NCBI GenBank assembly: GCA_017650365.1
Contig: JAGCEZ010000076.1
Span: forward strand, 1-44,357
Source: Fibrobacterales bacterium
Lineage (GTDB): Bacteria > Fibrobacterota > Fibrobacteria > Fibrobacterales > CADBQJ01
Direction: 5' to 3'
DNA: 44,357 nucleotides
The first letter of the stretch is position 1. Each line of letters starts with the position of its first letter. The notes beneath the pieces are model-generated. The model was not told the origin of the DNA and did no database searches. It saw only the letters and a list, made by a program, of their open reading frames with translations. Both the position numbers and the translations under genes were made by a program. Positions 29,154 to 36,953 of the stretch are shown in pieces.

Positions 29154-29701
29154 AGTTCCGCGCGTTCGGAATCGAGGCGAAGCACGCCGCGCTCTTCGCG
29201 GCCGCGCTTCTCGTCGACCAGGCGACCAAGCTCTGGGCCTTTGCGCGCTTCGAAGGGGTCCCCCGCAACGAGCACATCAGCGTGATCGGCGATCTCTGGC
29301 GTTTCCAGCTCGCCTTCAACGAGGGCTCGGCGTTCTCCGTCCGCCCGCAGGACCTCGTCCCGTGGATCCCGCAGACGCTCTTCTTCGCGCTGATGGGGCT
29401 CGCGGCGACGGTCGCGCTCGTCTGGTTCTACAAAAAGGCCGCGCCGGAGGACGGCTTCTCGCGCTGCGGCGCGACGCTGATCCTCGCGGGCGCGATCGGC
29501 AACATCGTCGACCGCTTCCGCCTGGGCAAGGTGATCGACTTCGTGGACTGGGACTTCCCGGACGTCTCGATCGGAGACTGGGCGCTCCAGCGCTGGCCGA
29601 CCTTCAACATGGCCGACGTCTTCGTGCTGACCGGCATCGGCCTCGTCCTCCTCGCCCCCTTCTTCCTCGCCAGGCGGAAGGGAAGCGCGAAGGAGGGGTG
29701 A
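29150..29701 (+). CDS. lspA: Lipoprotein signal peptidase
   Basis: A 183-residue inner-membrane aspartyl protease (signal peptidase II) that removes signal peptides from prolipoproteins after Cys diacylglycerylation; at least three lipoproteins in this window would be its substrates. Motifs: LVDQATKLWA near the N-terminus, FNEGSAFS, GAIGNIVDRFRLG with catalytic Asp121, and FNMADV with Asp156. Four transmembrane segments fit the family. A small insertion (about 134-150, DWDFPDVSIGDWALQRW) between the two catalytic blocks is seen in some Gram-negative LspA proteins. It overlaps the squalene synthase-like stop (ATGA) and the rluD start (one base). Confidence 0.95.
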   Translation: MKFRAFGIEAKHAALFAAALLVDQATKLWAFARFEGVPRNEHISVIGDLWRFQLAFNEGSAFSVRPQDLVPWIPQTLFFALMGLAATVALVWFYKKAAPEDGFSRCGATLILAGAIGNIVDRFRLGKVIDFVDWDFPDVSIGDWALQRWPTFNMADVFVLTGIGLVLLAPFFLARRKGSAKEG

Positions 29702-30702
29702 TGGCCTCGCTCTCCTTCGACGTGGACGAAGAGTCCGCCGGAACTCGCGCGGACCGCTTTCTGCAGAACGCCCTCCGCGACGAATGGTCCCGGACCGACG
29801 TCCAGCGCTGGTTCGACGAAGGGCTCGTCGAACTCGACGGAAAGAAAATCAAGAAGAACCACGAGCTCCGCGCCGGCGCGAAGCTCGTCGTGGCCGACGT
29901 GCCCGAAAAGCCCGGCAGCGACCTCGTTCCCGAGGAGATCCCGCTGGACGTCGTCTACGAGGACGACGACCTGCTGGTGATCGACAAGCCCAAGGGGCTG
30001 GTCGTCCATCCCGGAAGCGGCGTGACGACCGGAACGCTCGCCGCCGCGCTGCTCTGGCGCTGCCGCGAAAACCTCAGTTCGGTCAACGGGCCGCTGCGCC
30101 CGGGCATCGTCCACCGGCTCGACAAGGAGACCTCCGGGCTGATGGTCGCCGCGAAGACCGACGCCGCGCACCGCGGGCTCGCGGAACAGCTGCGGACGCA
30201 CCGCCTGCACCGCGTCTACCGCGCGATCGCCTGGGGCGCGCCGGACGGGGACGAGGGCGTGTTCGAGGGGAACATCGGGCGCGACGCGCGCAACCGCCTG
30301 AAGATGTGCGTCTGCGCGGAAGGACGCCCGGCGCGCACGCACTGGCGCGTCGTCGAGCGCTTCCTCGGGGCGACGGAGTTCGAGCTGAAATTGGAGACCG
30401 GGCGGACGCACCAGATCCGCGTGCACCTCGCCCACAACCGCATGCCCGTAGTCGGGGACCCGCTCTACCGCGGGCGCGAACAGGCGCTGAACCAGATCCA
30501 GCCGATGCAGCGCGCGCTTCTGCGCCCGCTGCTCTCCATCTGCGGCTCGCAGGCGCTGCAGGCCGTGGAGCTGGCCTTCGACCACCCGACGACCGGGAAG
30601 GAGATGCGTTTCTCCGTCCCGCCGGAAACGGAGATCGAACGGGCGCGCGAATACCTGCGGAAGATCACCGCGGGCTCCCTCCCGAAGACGGACGGACGCT
30701 GA
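29701..30702 (+). CDS. rluD: RluA/RluD-family 23S rRNA pseudouridine synthase
   Basis: A 333-residue enzyme that converts uridines to pseudouridine. An N-terminal S4 RNA-binding domain (about 15-65; TRADRFLQNAL, VELDGKKIKKNHELRAGAKL) precedes the catalytic domain with motif I RPGIVHRLDKETSGLMV (catalytic Asp141) and motif II LKLETGRTHQIRVHLA. The family most often modifies helix 69 of 23S rRNA (RluD), but other RluA-type targets are possible. lspA and rluD adjacency is common in many bacteria, which supports both calls. It overlaps lspA by one base (TGATG) and precedes the Mur ligase gene by 15 bases. Confidence 0.92.
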   Translation: MASLSFDVDEESAGTRADRFLQNALRDEWSRTDVQRWFDEGLVELDGKKIKKNHELRAGAKLVVADVPEKPGSDLVPEEIPLDVVYEDDDLLVIDKPKGLVVHPGSGVTTGTLAAALLWRCRENLSSVNGPLRPGIVHRLDKETSGLMVAAKTDAAHRGLAEQLRTHRLHRVYRAIAWGAPDGDEGVFEGNIGRDARNRLKMCVCAEGRPARTHWRVVERFLGATEFELKLETGRTHQIRVHLAHNRMPVVGDPLYRGREQALNQIQPMQRALLRPLLSICGSQALQAVELAFDHPTTGKEMRFSVPPETEIERAREYLRKITAGSLPKTDGR

Positions 30703-30717
30703 ACGCCGGAGCGGAAC

Positions 30718-32085
30718 ATGCAAGGACCCTGGTTTTTCATCGGAGTGGGCGGAACGGGAATGAGCGCGATCGCGCAGCTTCTCGCCTTCAAGGGCGAGGC
30801 GGTCTCGGGCTCGGACCGCGACTTCGCGCGCGACGCGGATTCGAGCGTGAAGCGCGGGCTGGAGAAGGCCGGCGTGAAGTGCTTCCCGCAGGACGCCTCC
30901 GGGCTGGACGCCTCCGTCCGCACCGTCGTGATCTCCACCGCGATCGAAAACGACCATCCCGAACTCCTGAAGGCGCGCGAACTCGGCTGCGAGGTGGTCC
31001 ACCGTTCCGACGCGCTCGCCTGGCTCTGCGCCAGCCACCGCACCATCGCCGTCTCGGGCACCTCCGGCAAGTCCACCACCACGGGCCTGGTCTTCCACAT
31101 CCTGCGCGGACTGGGGCAGGACCCCTCGCTCCTCTCGGGCGCGGGTCTCGCCGACCTCCAGGCCGAAGGCTGGATCGGGAACGGATGGGGCGGAAAGGGC
31201 GAATGGCTCGTGATCGAGGCCGACGAATCCGACGGGACGCTCGTGAAGTACCGCCCGGAGATCGGGCTGATCCTCAACATCGACCGCGACCACAAGGAGC
31301 TCGACGAGCTGATGCGGATCTTCGGGACATTCGCCGGGAACTGCGCGAAGCTCGCGGTCAACCTCGACAACGCCTCCTCCGCGTCGCTCTCCCGGAACCG
31401 CGCGAACGACTTCTCCCTGGAACGGCCCGCGGCCGGCCTCTTCTGCGATTCCGTCAAGCCCTCCCCCGCCGGCTCGCGCTTCCGGATCGGCGGCCTGGAG
31501 GGAGAACTCCCCCTCCCCGGGCGCCACAACGTCTCCAACGCCCTGGCCGCGCTCGCCGCGGTCCGCATGGCCGGATTCCCCCTCGCCGACGCCCTCCGGA
31601 CGCTCGGGACCTTCCGGGGCATCTGGCGGCGCTACCAGGTCGTCGGCGCGGACCGCGGCGTGACCGTCGTGGACGACTTCGCCCACAACCCGGCCAAGAT
31701 CGACGCCGTCCTGGCGACCGCGCAGGAGCGCGCGGAGCGCGTCCTGGCCTGGTTCCAGCCCCACGGCTTCGCCCCGGCCCGTTTCATGCGCCAGGAGCTC
31801 GCGGAGCGCCTCGGGGCCCGCATGCGGCCCCAGGACGTCCTCTGGTTCTCCGAAATCCACTTCGCGGGCGGCACCGTGACCCGGGACATCTCCGGGGCGG
31901 ACCTGGCCGAAGAGGCCCGGAAACGGGGCTGCGACGCCCGCTTCGCCGCCGACCGGGAGGAGGCGATCGGCCAGATCCTCGAAACCGCCCGGCCCGGCGA
32001 CCTGATCCTGCTGATGGGCGCCCGGGACCCCTCTCTGGAGGGGTTCGCGAAGCACGTCTTCGAGCGTCTGAAGGCGAGGCCCTGA
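30718..32085 (+). CDS. Atypical MurC-like Mur ligase
   Basis: A 455-residue three-domain Mur ligase. Domain 1 opens with the UDP-sugar-binding FIGVGGTGMSAIAQLL and SGSD, as in MurC/Mpl. The ATP loop reads GTSGKSTTT (114-122) instead of the MurC/Mpl GTHGKTTTT; EADESDGTL (Glu168, Asp169) and NIDRDHKELDELMRIF follow. The third-domain motif is DDFAHNPAKI (Asp319 to Ile328), with His-Asn-Pro in place of His-His-Pro. MurC adds L-Ala to UDP-MurNAc; Mpl re-uses murein tripeptide. The changes place this on a side branch and its substrate is uncertain. No other mur or fts gene is nearby. It ends the operon begun at 27512. Confidence 0.82.
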   Translation: MQGPWFFIGVGGTGMSAIAQLLAFKGEAVSGSDRDFARDADSSVKRGLEKAGVKCFPQDASGLDASVRTVVISTAIENDHPELLKARELGCEVVHRSDALAWLCASHRTIAVSGTSGKSTTTGLVFHILRGLGQDPSLLSGAGLADLQAEGWIGNGWGGKGEWLVIEADESDGTLVKYRPEIGLILNIDRDHKELDELMRIFGTFAGNCAKLAVNLDNASSASLSRNRANDFSLERPAAGLFCDSVKPSPAGSRFRIGGLEGELPLPGRHNVSNALAALAAVRMAGFPLADALRTLGTFRGIWRRYQVVGADRGVTVVDDFAHNPAKIDAVLATAQERAERVLAWFQPHGFAPARFMRQELAERLGARMRPQDVLWFSEIHFAGGTVTRDISGADLAEEARKRGCDARFAADREEAIGQILETARPGDLILLMGARDPSLEGFAKHVFERLKARP

Positions 32086-32133
32086 GCCCGCCTTCCCCCG
32101 TCCGGAAAACCACCGGTTCCGGGCCCGTTTCCC

Positions 32134-32162
32134 TTGACAACCGGCCTCGAATTTTCTCTATT
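32134..32162 (+). promoter_or_regulatory. Strong sigma70 promoter
   Basis: Perfect TTGACA (32134-32139), exactly 17 bases, then TCTATT (32157-32162; part of CTCTATTTG). It is the best -35/-10 pair in the window, fitting a highly expressed ribosomal protein gene, with a leader of about 62 bases. Confidence 0.85.
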
Positions 32163-32231
32163 TGCCGTCCGTTGGGACGTCCAGGTTCGTCCGGCGCCCT
32201 TTGTCGAGAACTTCAACCTCAGGAAGGCCTT

Positions 32232-32327
32232 ATGCCCTGCGGAAAAAAGCGCAAACGCCACAAGATCGCCACGCACAAGCGGAAGAAGCATCGTCGCGCC
32301 GATCGCCAGAAGAAGAAACTCCGCTAG
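32232..32327 (+). CDS. 31-residue AURKAIP1/COX24 (mS38/bS22-like) ribosomal protein
   Basis: A very short, extremely basic protein (31 residues, over half Lys/Arg/His) beginning MPCGKKRKRHKIATHKRKK. This is the conserved opening of the AURKAIP1/COX24-domain small proteins found in Bacteroidota and relatives, homologous to mitochondrial small-subunit protein mS38 and related to bacterial bS22, which lie near the decoding region of the 30S subunit. An AGGAAGG Shine-Dalgarno stands six bases before the ATG. A consensus TTGACA/TCTATT promoter and a hairpin after the stop show it is a free-standing gene. It falls below common gene-calling length limits. Confidence 0.88.
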   Translation: MPCGKKRKRHKIATHKRKKHRRADRQKKKLR

Positions 32328-32352
32328 CTTTCCGACCGCGCCGGGCCACGCG

Positions 32353-32371
32353 CCCGGCATCCGTTGAACTG
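32353..32371 (+). other. Short GC hairpin after the mS38-like gene (approximate position)
   Basis: GCCGGGC / GCCCGGC arms with a five-base loop lie in the 92-base gap, roughly 32338-32358, without a T-run, so it is not a classical terminator by itself. The stronger hairpin with a T-run follows at 32372. Confidence 0.35.
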
Positions 32372-32404
32372 GCGCACGGGTTCGGACGAATTCGTGCGCT
32401 TTTT
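32372..32404 (+). terminator. Terminator-like or attenuator hairpin just before the aminotransferase
   Basis: Arms GCGCACGGGTTCG and CGAATTCGTGCGC pair along 13 positions (two G-U wobbles in RNA) with a minimal loop, followed by five T. Its end is only 15 bases before the aminotransferase ATG at 32420. It terminates the mS38-like gene and may attenuate the downstream gene, or double as an operator. A weak TTGAAC (32364) / GAATTC promoter overlaps it. Confidence 0.7.
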
Positions 32405-32419
32405 GTGCGAGAAGAGACC

Positions 32420-33721
32420 ATGTCCCAGCCTCTCCATCCCCTGGCGCTCGACCTGAACAAGGCGCTCGAAGCCTCCTCCAACGCGGCCCTCTCGCTGCTC
32501 TCCGGGCGCGGCCGCGCGATCTACTTCCCCAGCAAGGGGATCCTCGGCCAGTCCGCCCAGGCCAAGGGCAGTGCGCTCAACGCCACCATCGGCACCGCCT
32601 TCGAGGAGGACGGCACCCCGATGCGCCTCCCGAGCGTGATGGAGGACATGCCCCTCGGGCCCAAGGCTCTGCTCTACGCGCCGAGCTGGGGACGCCCCGA
32701 GCTCCGCAAGCGCTGGCAGGAGATGGAGGTCGAGAAGAACCCGTCGCTGCGCGGCAAGTCCTTCAGCCTCCCCGTGGCCACCTGCGCGCTGACCCACGGC
32801 GTGAGCGTGGCGGGCCACCTCTTCCTCGACGAAGGCGACCAGGTCATCCTCCCCGACCTCTACTGGGACAACTACGAACTGGTCCTTGGACACGCCTACG
32901 GCGCCGAGCTGGTCACGTTCAACACCTTCAAGGACGGCGGCTACGACGTGGACGCCCTCCTGGAGAAGGTCAACGCCCCGGGCGAGAAGAAGGTCATCCT
33001 CCTCAACTTCCCGAACAACCCCACCGGCTACACCCCCACGGTCGCCGAAGCCGAGGCGATCCAGAAAGGCCTGCTGAAAGCCGCGCAGGCCGGCAAGAAA
33101 ATCGCCGTCCTGATCGACGACGCCTACTTCGGGCTGGTCTACCGCGAAGGCGTGGAGAAGGAATCGCTCTTCGCGCGGCTGGTCGACCTGCACGAGAACG
33201 TGCTGGCGGTCAAGCTCGACGGCGCCACCAAGGAAGACTACGTGTGGGGCCTGCGCGTCGGCTTCGTCACCTTCGGCGGCAAGGGGCTCGGCCCCGAAGC
33301 GCTGAAGGCCCTGGAGGCCAAGGCCGCCGGCGTGGTGCGCTGCACCATCTCCAACGCCTCCAACCCCGCGCAGCTCAACCTGCTCAAGGCCTTCACCAGC
33401 CCGACCTACGCGGCCGAGAAGGCGGAGAAGTACGCCACGCTCCGCGCCCGCTACGAGAAGATCGTCTTGATCTTCGCGGCCCATCCGGAATACCGCGAAT
33501 CGTTCGAGCCCATGCCCTTCAACTCCGGCTACTTCATGTGCGTGAAGCCCGTCGGCGTCGAGGCCGAAGCGGTCCGCCAGGAGCTGAACGCGAACTTCTC
33601 GACCGGCACCATCGTCCTCTCCGGCCTGATCCGCCTGGCCTTCAGCGCGGTCAAGCTCGAAGACCTCGACAAGCTCTTCGCGAACATCGACGCCGCCGTG
33701 CGCAAACTCCGCGGGGCCTGA
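32420..33721 (+). CDS. Class I/II PLP-dependent aminotransferase
   Basis: A 433-residue fold-type I aminotransferase. Active-site landmarks: NFPNNPTGYTP (196-206), DDAYFGLVY (Asp233/Asp234, Tyr236), the Schiff-base Lys271 in LDGATKEDYVWGLRVGF and Arg279. The spacing of Lys-EDYVWGLRVGF resembles a group of aspartate/tyrosine-type aminotransferases common in anaerobes, but the N-terminus (FPSKGILGQSAQAKG) is unusual: it lacks the common GxPD/GxP entry motif and has Gln/Lys-rich residues. The substrate is not assigned. GAAGAGA serves as ribosome site. The start ATG follows a terminator-like hairpin. The sua5 gene starts one base after the stop codon, so expression of sua5 and recD2 may depend on this promoter. 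Confidence 0.88.
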   Translation: MSQPLHPLALDLNKALEASSNAALSLLSGRGRAIYFPSKGILGQSAQAKGSALNATIGTAFEEDGTPMRLPSVMEDMPLGPKALLYAPSWGRPELRKRWQEMEVEKNPSLRGKSFSLPVATCALTHGVSVAGHLFLDEGDQVILPDLYWDNYELVLGHAYGAELVTFNTFKDGGYDVDALLEKVNAPGEKKVILLNFPNNPTGYTPTVAEAEAIQKGLLKAAQAGKKIAVLIDDAYFGLVYREGVEKESLFARLVDLHENVLAVKLDGATKEDYVWGLRVGFVTFGGKGLGPEALKALEAKAAGVVRCTISNASNPAQLNLLKAFTSPTYAAEKAEKYATLRARYEKIVLIFAAHPEYRESFEPMPFNSGYFMCVKPVGVEAEAVRQELNANFSTGTIVLSGLIRLAFSAVKLEDLDKLFANIDAAVRKLRGA

Positions 33722-33722
33722 T

Positions 33723-34670
33723 TTGCCCTCGGCCGGTCTCTCCCCGGAACAGGCAGGCGAAATCCTGCGCGCGGGAGGGGTGGTCGCCATCCCCACGGAG
33801 ACGGTCTACGGCCTCGCGGCCCGCGCCGACCTGGCGGAGTCCGTCCTGAAGATCTTCCGGGCGAAGGGACGCCCCGCCAACGACCCGCTCATCGTCCACA
33901 TCGCCGATATCGGCGAGCTGGACGGCGTGGCGTCCGAGGTCCCGCCCGGCGCGAAGGCGCTCGCCGAGGCCTTCTGGCCCGGACCGCTCACGCTCGTCCT
34001 CCCCAAGCGCCCCTGCATCCCGCCCGAGACCACTTCGGGGCTGGAGACCGTCGCCGTCCGCATGCCCTCGCACCCCGTCGCCCGGGCGGTGATCCGCGCG
34101 GCGGGCGTCCCGCTCGCGGCCCCCAGCGCGAACCCCTTCGGGCGGACGAGCCCGACCTGCGTCGCGCACCTCGACCCCGGGATGATGGCGCAGGTCGACG
34201 GGTACGTGGACGGGGGGCCGTGCGAAGTGGGCGTGGAGAGCACGATCGTCGGCTTCTTCGGCGGGCGTCCGGTCCTCCTGCGCCCGGGCGGGCTCGCGCT
34301 CGAGGAGATCGAATCGGTCGTCGGGCGCGTCGGGCTCCCGGAAAAAAAGAATGCGAAAATCGTCGCGCCCGGGCAGATGCCCAGCCACTACGCGCCGCGC
34401 ACGCCCCTTCGCCTGAAGGGCGATCCCGAAGCCGTCGAAGGGCCGGAAGCGGCGCGCCTCCTCTTCGGCGGCGCGGCGGCCCCCGGCGAATGCGCGGGCT
34501 GGCGGAACCTCTCCCCCGCCGGCGATCCGGCCGAGGCCGCGCGCAACCTCTACCGCATGATGCGCGAACTCGACGCCGTCGGGGCGCGCGTCATCGTCGC
34601 CGACCTCCTCCCCGACGAGGGCCTCGGCCGGGCCGTCAACGACCGGCTCCGCCGCGCCGCCGCACACTGA
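33723..34670 (+). CDS. tsaC: Threonylcarbamoyl-AMP synthase (Sua5 type)
   Basis: A 315-residue two-domain Sua5 protein that makes threonylcarbamoyl-AMP from threonine, bicarbonate and ATP for t6A at position 37 of ANN-decoding tRNAs. The YrdC domain (about 1-200) has GGVVAIPTETVYGLAA, KGRPANDPLIVHI, FWPGPLTLVLP, VAVRMPSHPVA and APSANPFGRTSPT; the linker and C-terminal Sua5 domain (about 215-315) begin at APGQMPSHYAPRTPL, the typical link motif. The only start that preserves the N-terminal helix is a TTG at 33723, one base after the upstream stop. The stop overlaps the recD2 ATG (TGATG). Sua5 was chosen over short TsaC because of the second domain. Confidence 0.92.
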   Translation: MPSAGLSPEQAGEILRAGGVVAIPTETVYGLAARADLAESVLKIFRAKGRPANDPLIVHIADIGELDGVASEVPPGAKALAEAFWPGPLTLVLPKRPCIPPETTSGLETVAVRMPSHPVARAVIRAAGVPLAAPSANPFGRTSPTCVAHLDPGMMAQVDGYVDGGPCEVGVESTIVGFFGGRPVLLRPGGLALEEIESVVGRVGLPEKKNAKIVAPGQMPSHYAPRTPLRLKGDPEAVEGPEAARLLFGGAAAPGECAGWRNLSPAGDPAEAARNLYRMMRELDAVGARVIVADLLPDEGLGRAVNDRLRRAAAH

Positions 34671-36880
34671 TGCGCTTCGTCTGCGAAATCCTCGGCACGC
34701 GCTACCGCCAGGAACGTTCGGGCTGGAGCGTCCTCTCCGTGCGTCTGAAGGGCGAGAAGAAGAAGGTCGCGGCCGTGGGCGTCTTCCCGCCTCTGGAAAA
34801 CGGGGAATGGGCCGAGCTCGAAGGCGAGTGGACCGAGCATCCCCAGTACGGGCCGCAGATCAAGGTCTCCTCGTTCAGGCCGATGGACGCGCAGGGCGGC
34901 GAGGGGATCGTGCGGTTCTTCGCGTCCGGGAACTTCCGCAACGTCGGGCAGGGGCGCGCGAAGGCGATCTACGCCCGCTTCGGAGACAAGGCGATCGACC
35001 TCCTGCGCGACGACCCGTCGCGGATCCGCGACGTGCCCGGGTTCAGCGCCCGCATGGCGGCCGCGTTCGTCGAGGACTGGAACGCCGCCGCCGGGTCGCG
35101 CGACGCGCTCGTGCTCCTGATGGAGGCGGGCGTCGGGCCGGCGACCGCGCAGAAGATCTGCGCGCACTTCAAGGACGCCGCGCTCGAGGCCCTGCGCGAG
35201 AACCCCTACGGGATCTGCGACGAAATCTTCGGCGTGGGCTTCTCGACGGCGGACCGCATCGCGCGGACGCTCGGGACCGACGTCCTCCACCCTCGCCGGA
35301 TGCGCGCGGGGTTCCTCGACCGCCTGAAGCACGCGGCGACCGAAGGGCACCTCTTCCTGCGGCGGGAGCAGCTGCTGGCACGGACGCGCGACCTCCTGGT
35401 CTCCAACACGCGCTTCGACGACGAAGACGGCGCGAACCTCTTCCTCGAACGGCTGGAGGAGCAGCTCCCCGCCGAACTGGAGGAGGCCGAGCGCGGGCAG
35501 CTCCTGGTCGAGAGCGAGGAGGCGGTCTATCTCCCCCTCCTCTACCGGGCGGAGCGGACCGTCGCGGACTGGATCTCCGGGGCGCTGCGGAACCCCATGC
35601 CCGACTTCCCGCGGGAGGATCTCGAGCGGGCGCTCGACCTCTGGGCGGAGCGCGAGTCGATCCGCCTGGACGGCTGCCAGCGCGACGCGGTCCTGGAGGC
35701 CGCCACGAGCCCCGTCTTCGTCCTGACGGGCGGGCCGGGCACCGGGAAGACCACGACCCTGCGCGGGCTCGTGGAGCTTCTCTCGCGCTTCGGGCGCAAG
35801 TTCCTCCTCGCGGCGCCCACCGGGCGCGCGGCCAAGCGCATGGCCGAGGTGACGGGCGAAGAGGCGAAGACCGTGCACCGGCTTCTGGAGTTCGACCCGC
35901 ACGCCAACCGCTTCGGGCGGAACGAGACGAACCAGTTCCGCGGCAAGACGCTGATCGTGGACGAATCCTCCATGATCGACGTCCCGCTGATGTCCTCCAT
36001 CGTCCGCGCGCTCGGCCCGGGCTGCTCCGTCGTCCTCGTGGGCGACGCGGACCAGCTCCCCTCCATCGGCCCGGGGACGCTCTTCCGCGACCTGCTCCAG
36101 TGCTCCTCGATCCCCTCCGCGCGCCTCTCCGTCATCCACCGGCAGGGCGCGGACAGCATGATCCCGCGCAACGCCGTCCGCATCAACTCCGGCGAAATGC
36201 CCGAGGAGATCGCGGACGACTCCGCGACGAACTTCCACGTGCGCTGGACGCGCTCGGCGGAGGAGACGCGGGCCCTGCTTCTCGAACTCGTCTCCGAGGA
36301 GATCCCGAAGCGCTACGGCGCGCACCCGATGCGCGACGTCCAGGTCCTCCTCCCGCGCCACCACGGCGTCCTCGGGACGGACGACCTCAACGCCGAGCTG
36401 CAGCGCCGGCTCAACGCGGACAATCCCCCGTTCCGCGTCGGCGGGCTCGAGCTGCGGCGCGGCGACAAGATGATGCAGCAGCGCAACAACTACGACCTCA
36501 ACGTCTTCAACGGCGACGTCGGCGCGGTCGTCGGGATCGACCCCGCCGCGCGCAAGGTGCAGATCGACTTCGGGGAGGTCGTCTCGCTGGGCGGCGAGGA
36601 GCTGGACGACGTCCGCCTCGCCTACGCCTGCACGATCCACAAGAGCCAGGGCAGCGAATACCCGTTCGTCGTCGTCGCGCTCGACCCCGAGCAGGGCAAG
36701 ATGCTCCAGCGCACGCTGCTCTACACGGCGGTCACGCGCGCCAAGTCGCACGTCTTCCTGATCGGTTCCCGGCTCGCCGCGCTCCGCGCCGTCCAGCACG
36801 AGCCCACGGAGCGCCGCAACGGCCGGCTCCGCGAGCTGCTCGCCGCCGGCGACGACTTCTTCCGGCTCCTCGACGGCTGA
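34670..36880 (+). CDS. recD2: RecD2-type ATP-dependent DNA helicase
   Basis: A 736-residue 5'-3' superfamily 1B helicase. It has the long RecD2 N-terminal region: an OB-like start (about 1-75), then helix-hairpin-helix repeats (about 85-215; DVPGFSARMAAAF, AGVGPATAQKI, IFGVGFSTADRIA). Helicase motifs follow: Q-rich RLDGCQRDAV, Walker A TGGPGTGKTTTL (354-362), TPTGRAAKRM (Ia), DESSMID (II), VGDADQLPSIGPG (III), VIHRQ (IV) and the SH3-containing C-terminal end with YACTIHKSQGSEY (V) and YTAVTRAK (VI). No recB or recC is nearby, as expected for RecD2, which acts in DNA repair and fork maintenance. It overlaps sua5 by one base. Confidence 0.95.
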   Translation: MRFVCEILGTRYRQERSGWSVLSVRLKGEKKKVAAVGVFPPLENGEWAELEGEWTEHPQYGPQIKVSSFRPMDAQGGEGIVRFFASGNFRNVGQGRAKAIYARFGDKAIDLLRDDPSRIRDVPGFSARMAAAFVEDWNAAAGSRDALVLLMEAGVGPATAQKICAHFKDAALEALRENPYGICDEIFGVGFSTADRIARTLGTDVLHPRRMRAGFLDRLKHAATEGHLFLRREQLLARTRDLLVSNTRFDDEDGANLFLERLEEQLPAELEEAERGQLLVESEEAVYLPLLYRAERTVADWISGALRNPMPDFPREDLERALDLWAERESIRLDGCQRDAVLEAATSPVFVLTGGPGTGKTTTLRGLVELLSRFGRKFLLAAPTGRAAKRMAEVTGEEAKTVHRLLEFDPHANRFGRNETNQFRGKTLIVDESSMIDVPLMSSIVRALGPGCSVVLVGDADQLPSIGPGTLFRDLLQCSSIPSARLSVIHRQGADSMIPRNAVRINSGEMPEEIADDSATNFHVRWTRSAEETRALLLELVSEEIPKRYGAHPMRDVQVLLPRHHGVLGTDDLNAELQRRLNADNPPFRVGGLELRRGDKMMQQRNNYDLNVFNGDVGAVVGIDPAARKVQIDFGEVVSLGGEELDDVRLAYACTIHKSQGSEYPFVVVALDPEQGKMLQRTLLYTAVTRAKSHVFLIGSRLAALRAVQHEPTERRNGRLRELLAAGDDFFRLLDG

Positions 36881-36907
36881 AAAGGCGCGGCGACGCGCGA
36901 AAAGGAA

Positions 36908-36927
36908 GAGGCGCCTCGCGGCGCCTC
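36908..36927. terminator. Hairpin between convergent recD2 and fibro-slime genes
   Basis: Perfect eight-base stem GAGGCGCC / GGCGCCTC with loop TCGC. It is followed by GTTTCGTTT on the plus strand and TTCCTTTTC on the minus strand: two modest U-rich tracts, so probably bidirectional. Confidence 0.6.
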
Positions 36928-36953
36928 GTTTCGTTTCCGGCTCCGGCCGTCGC

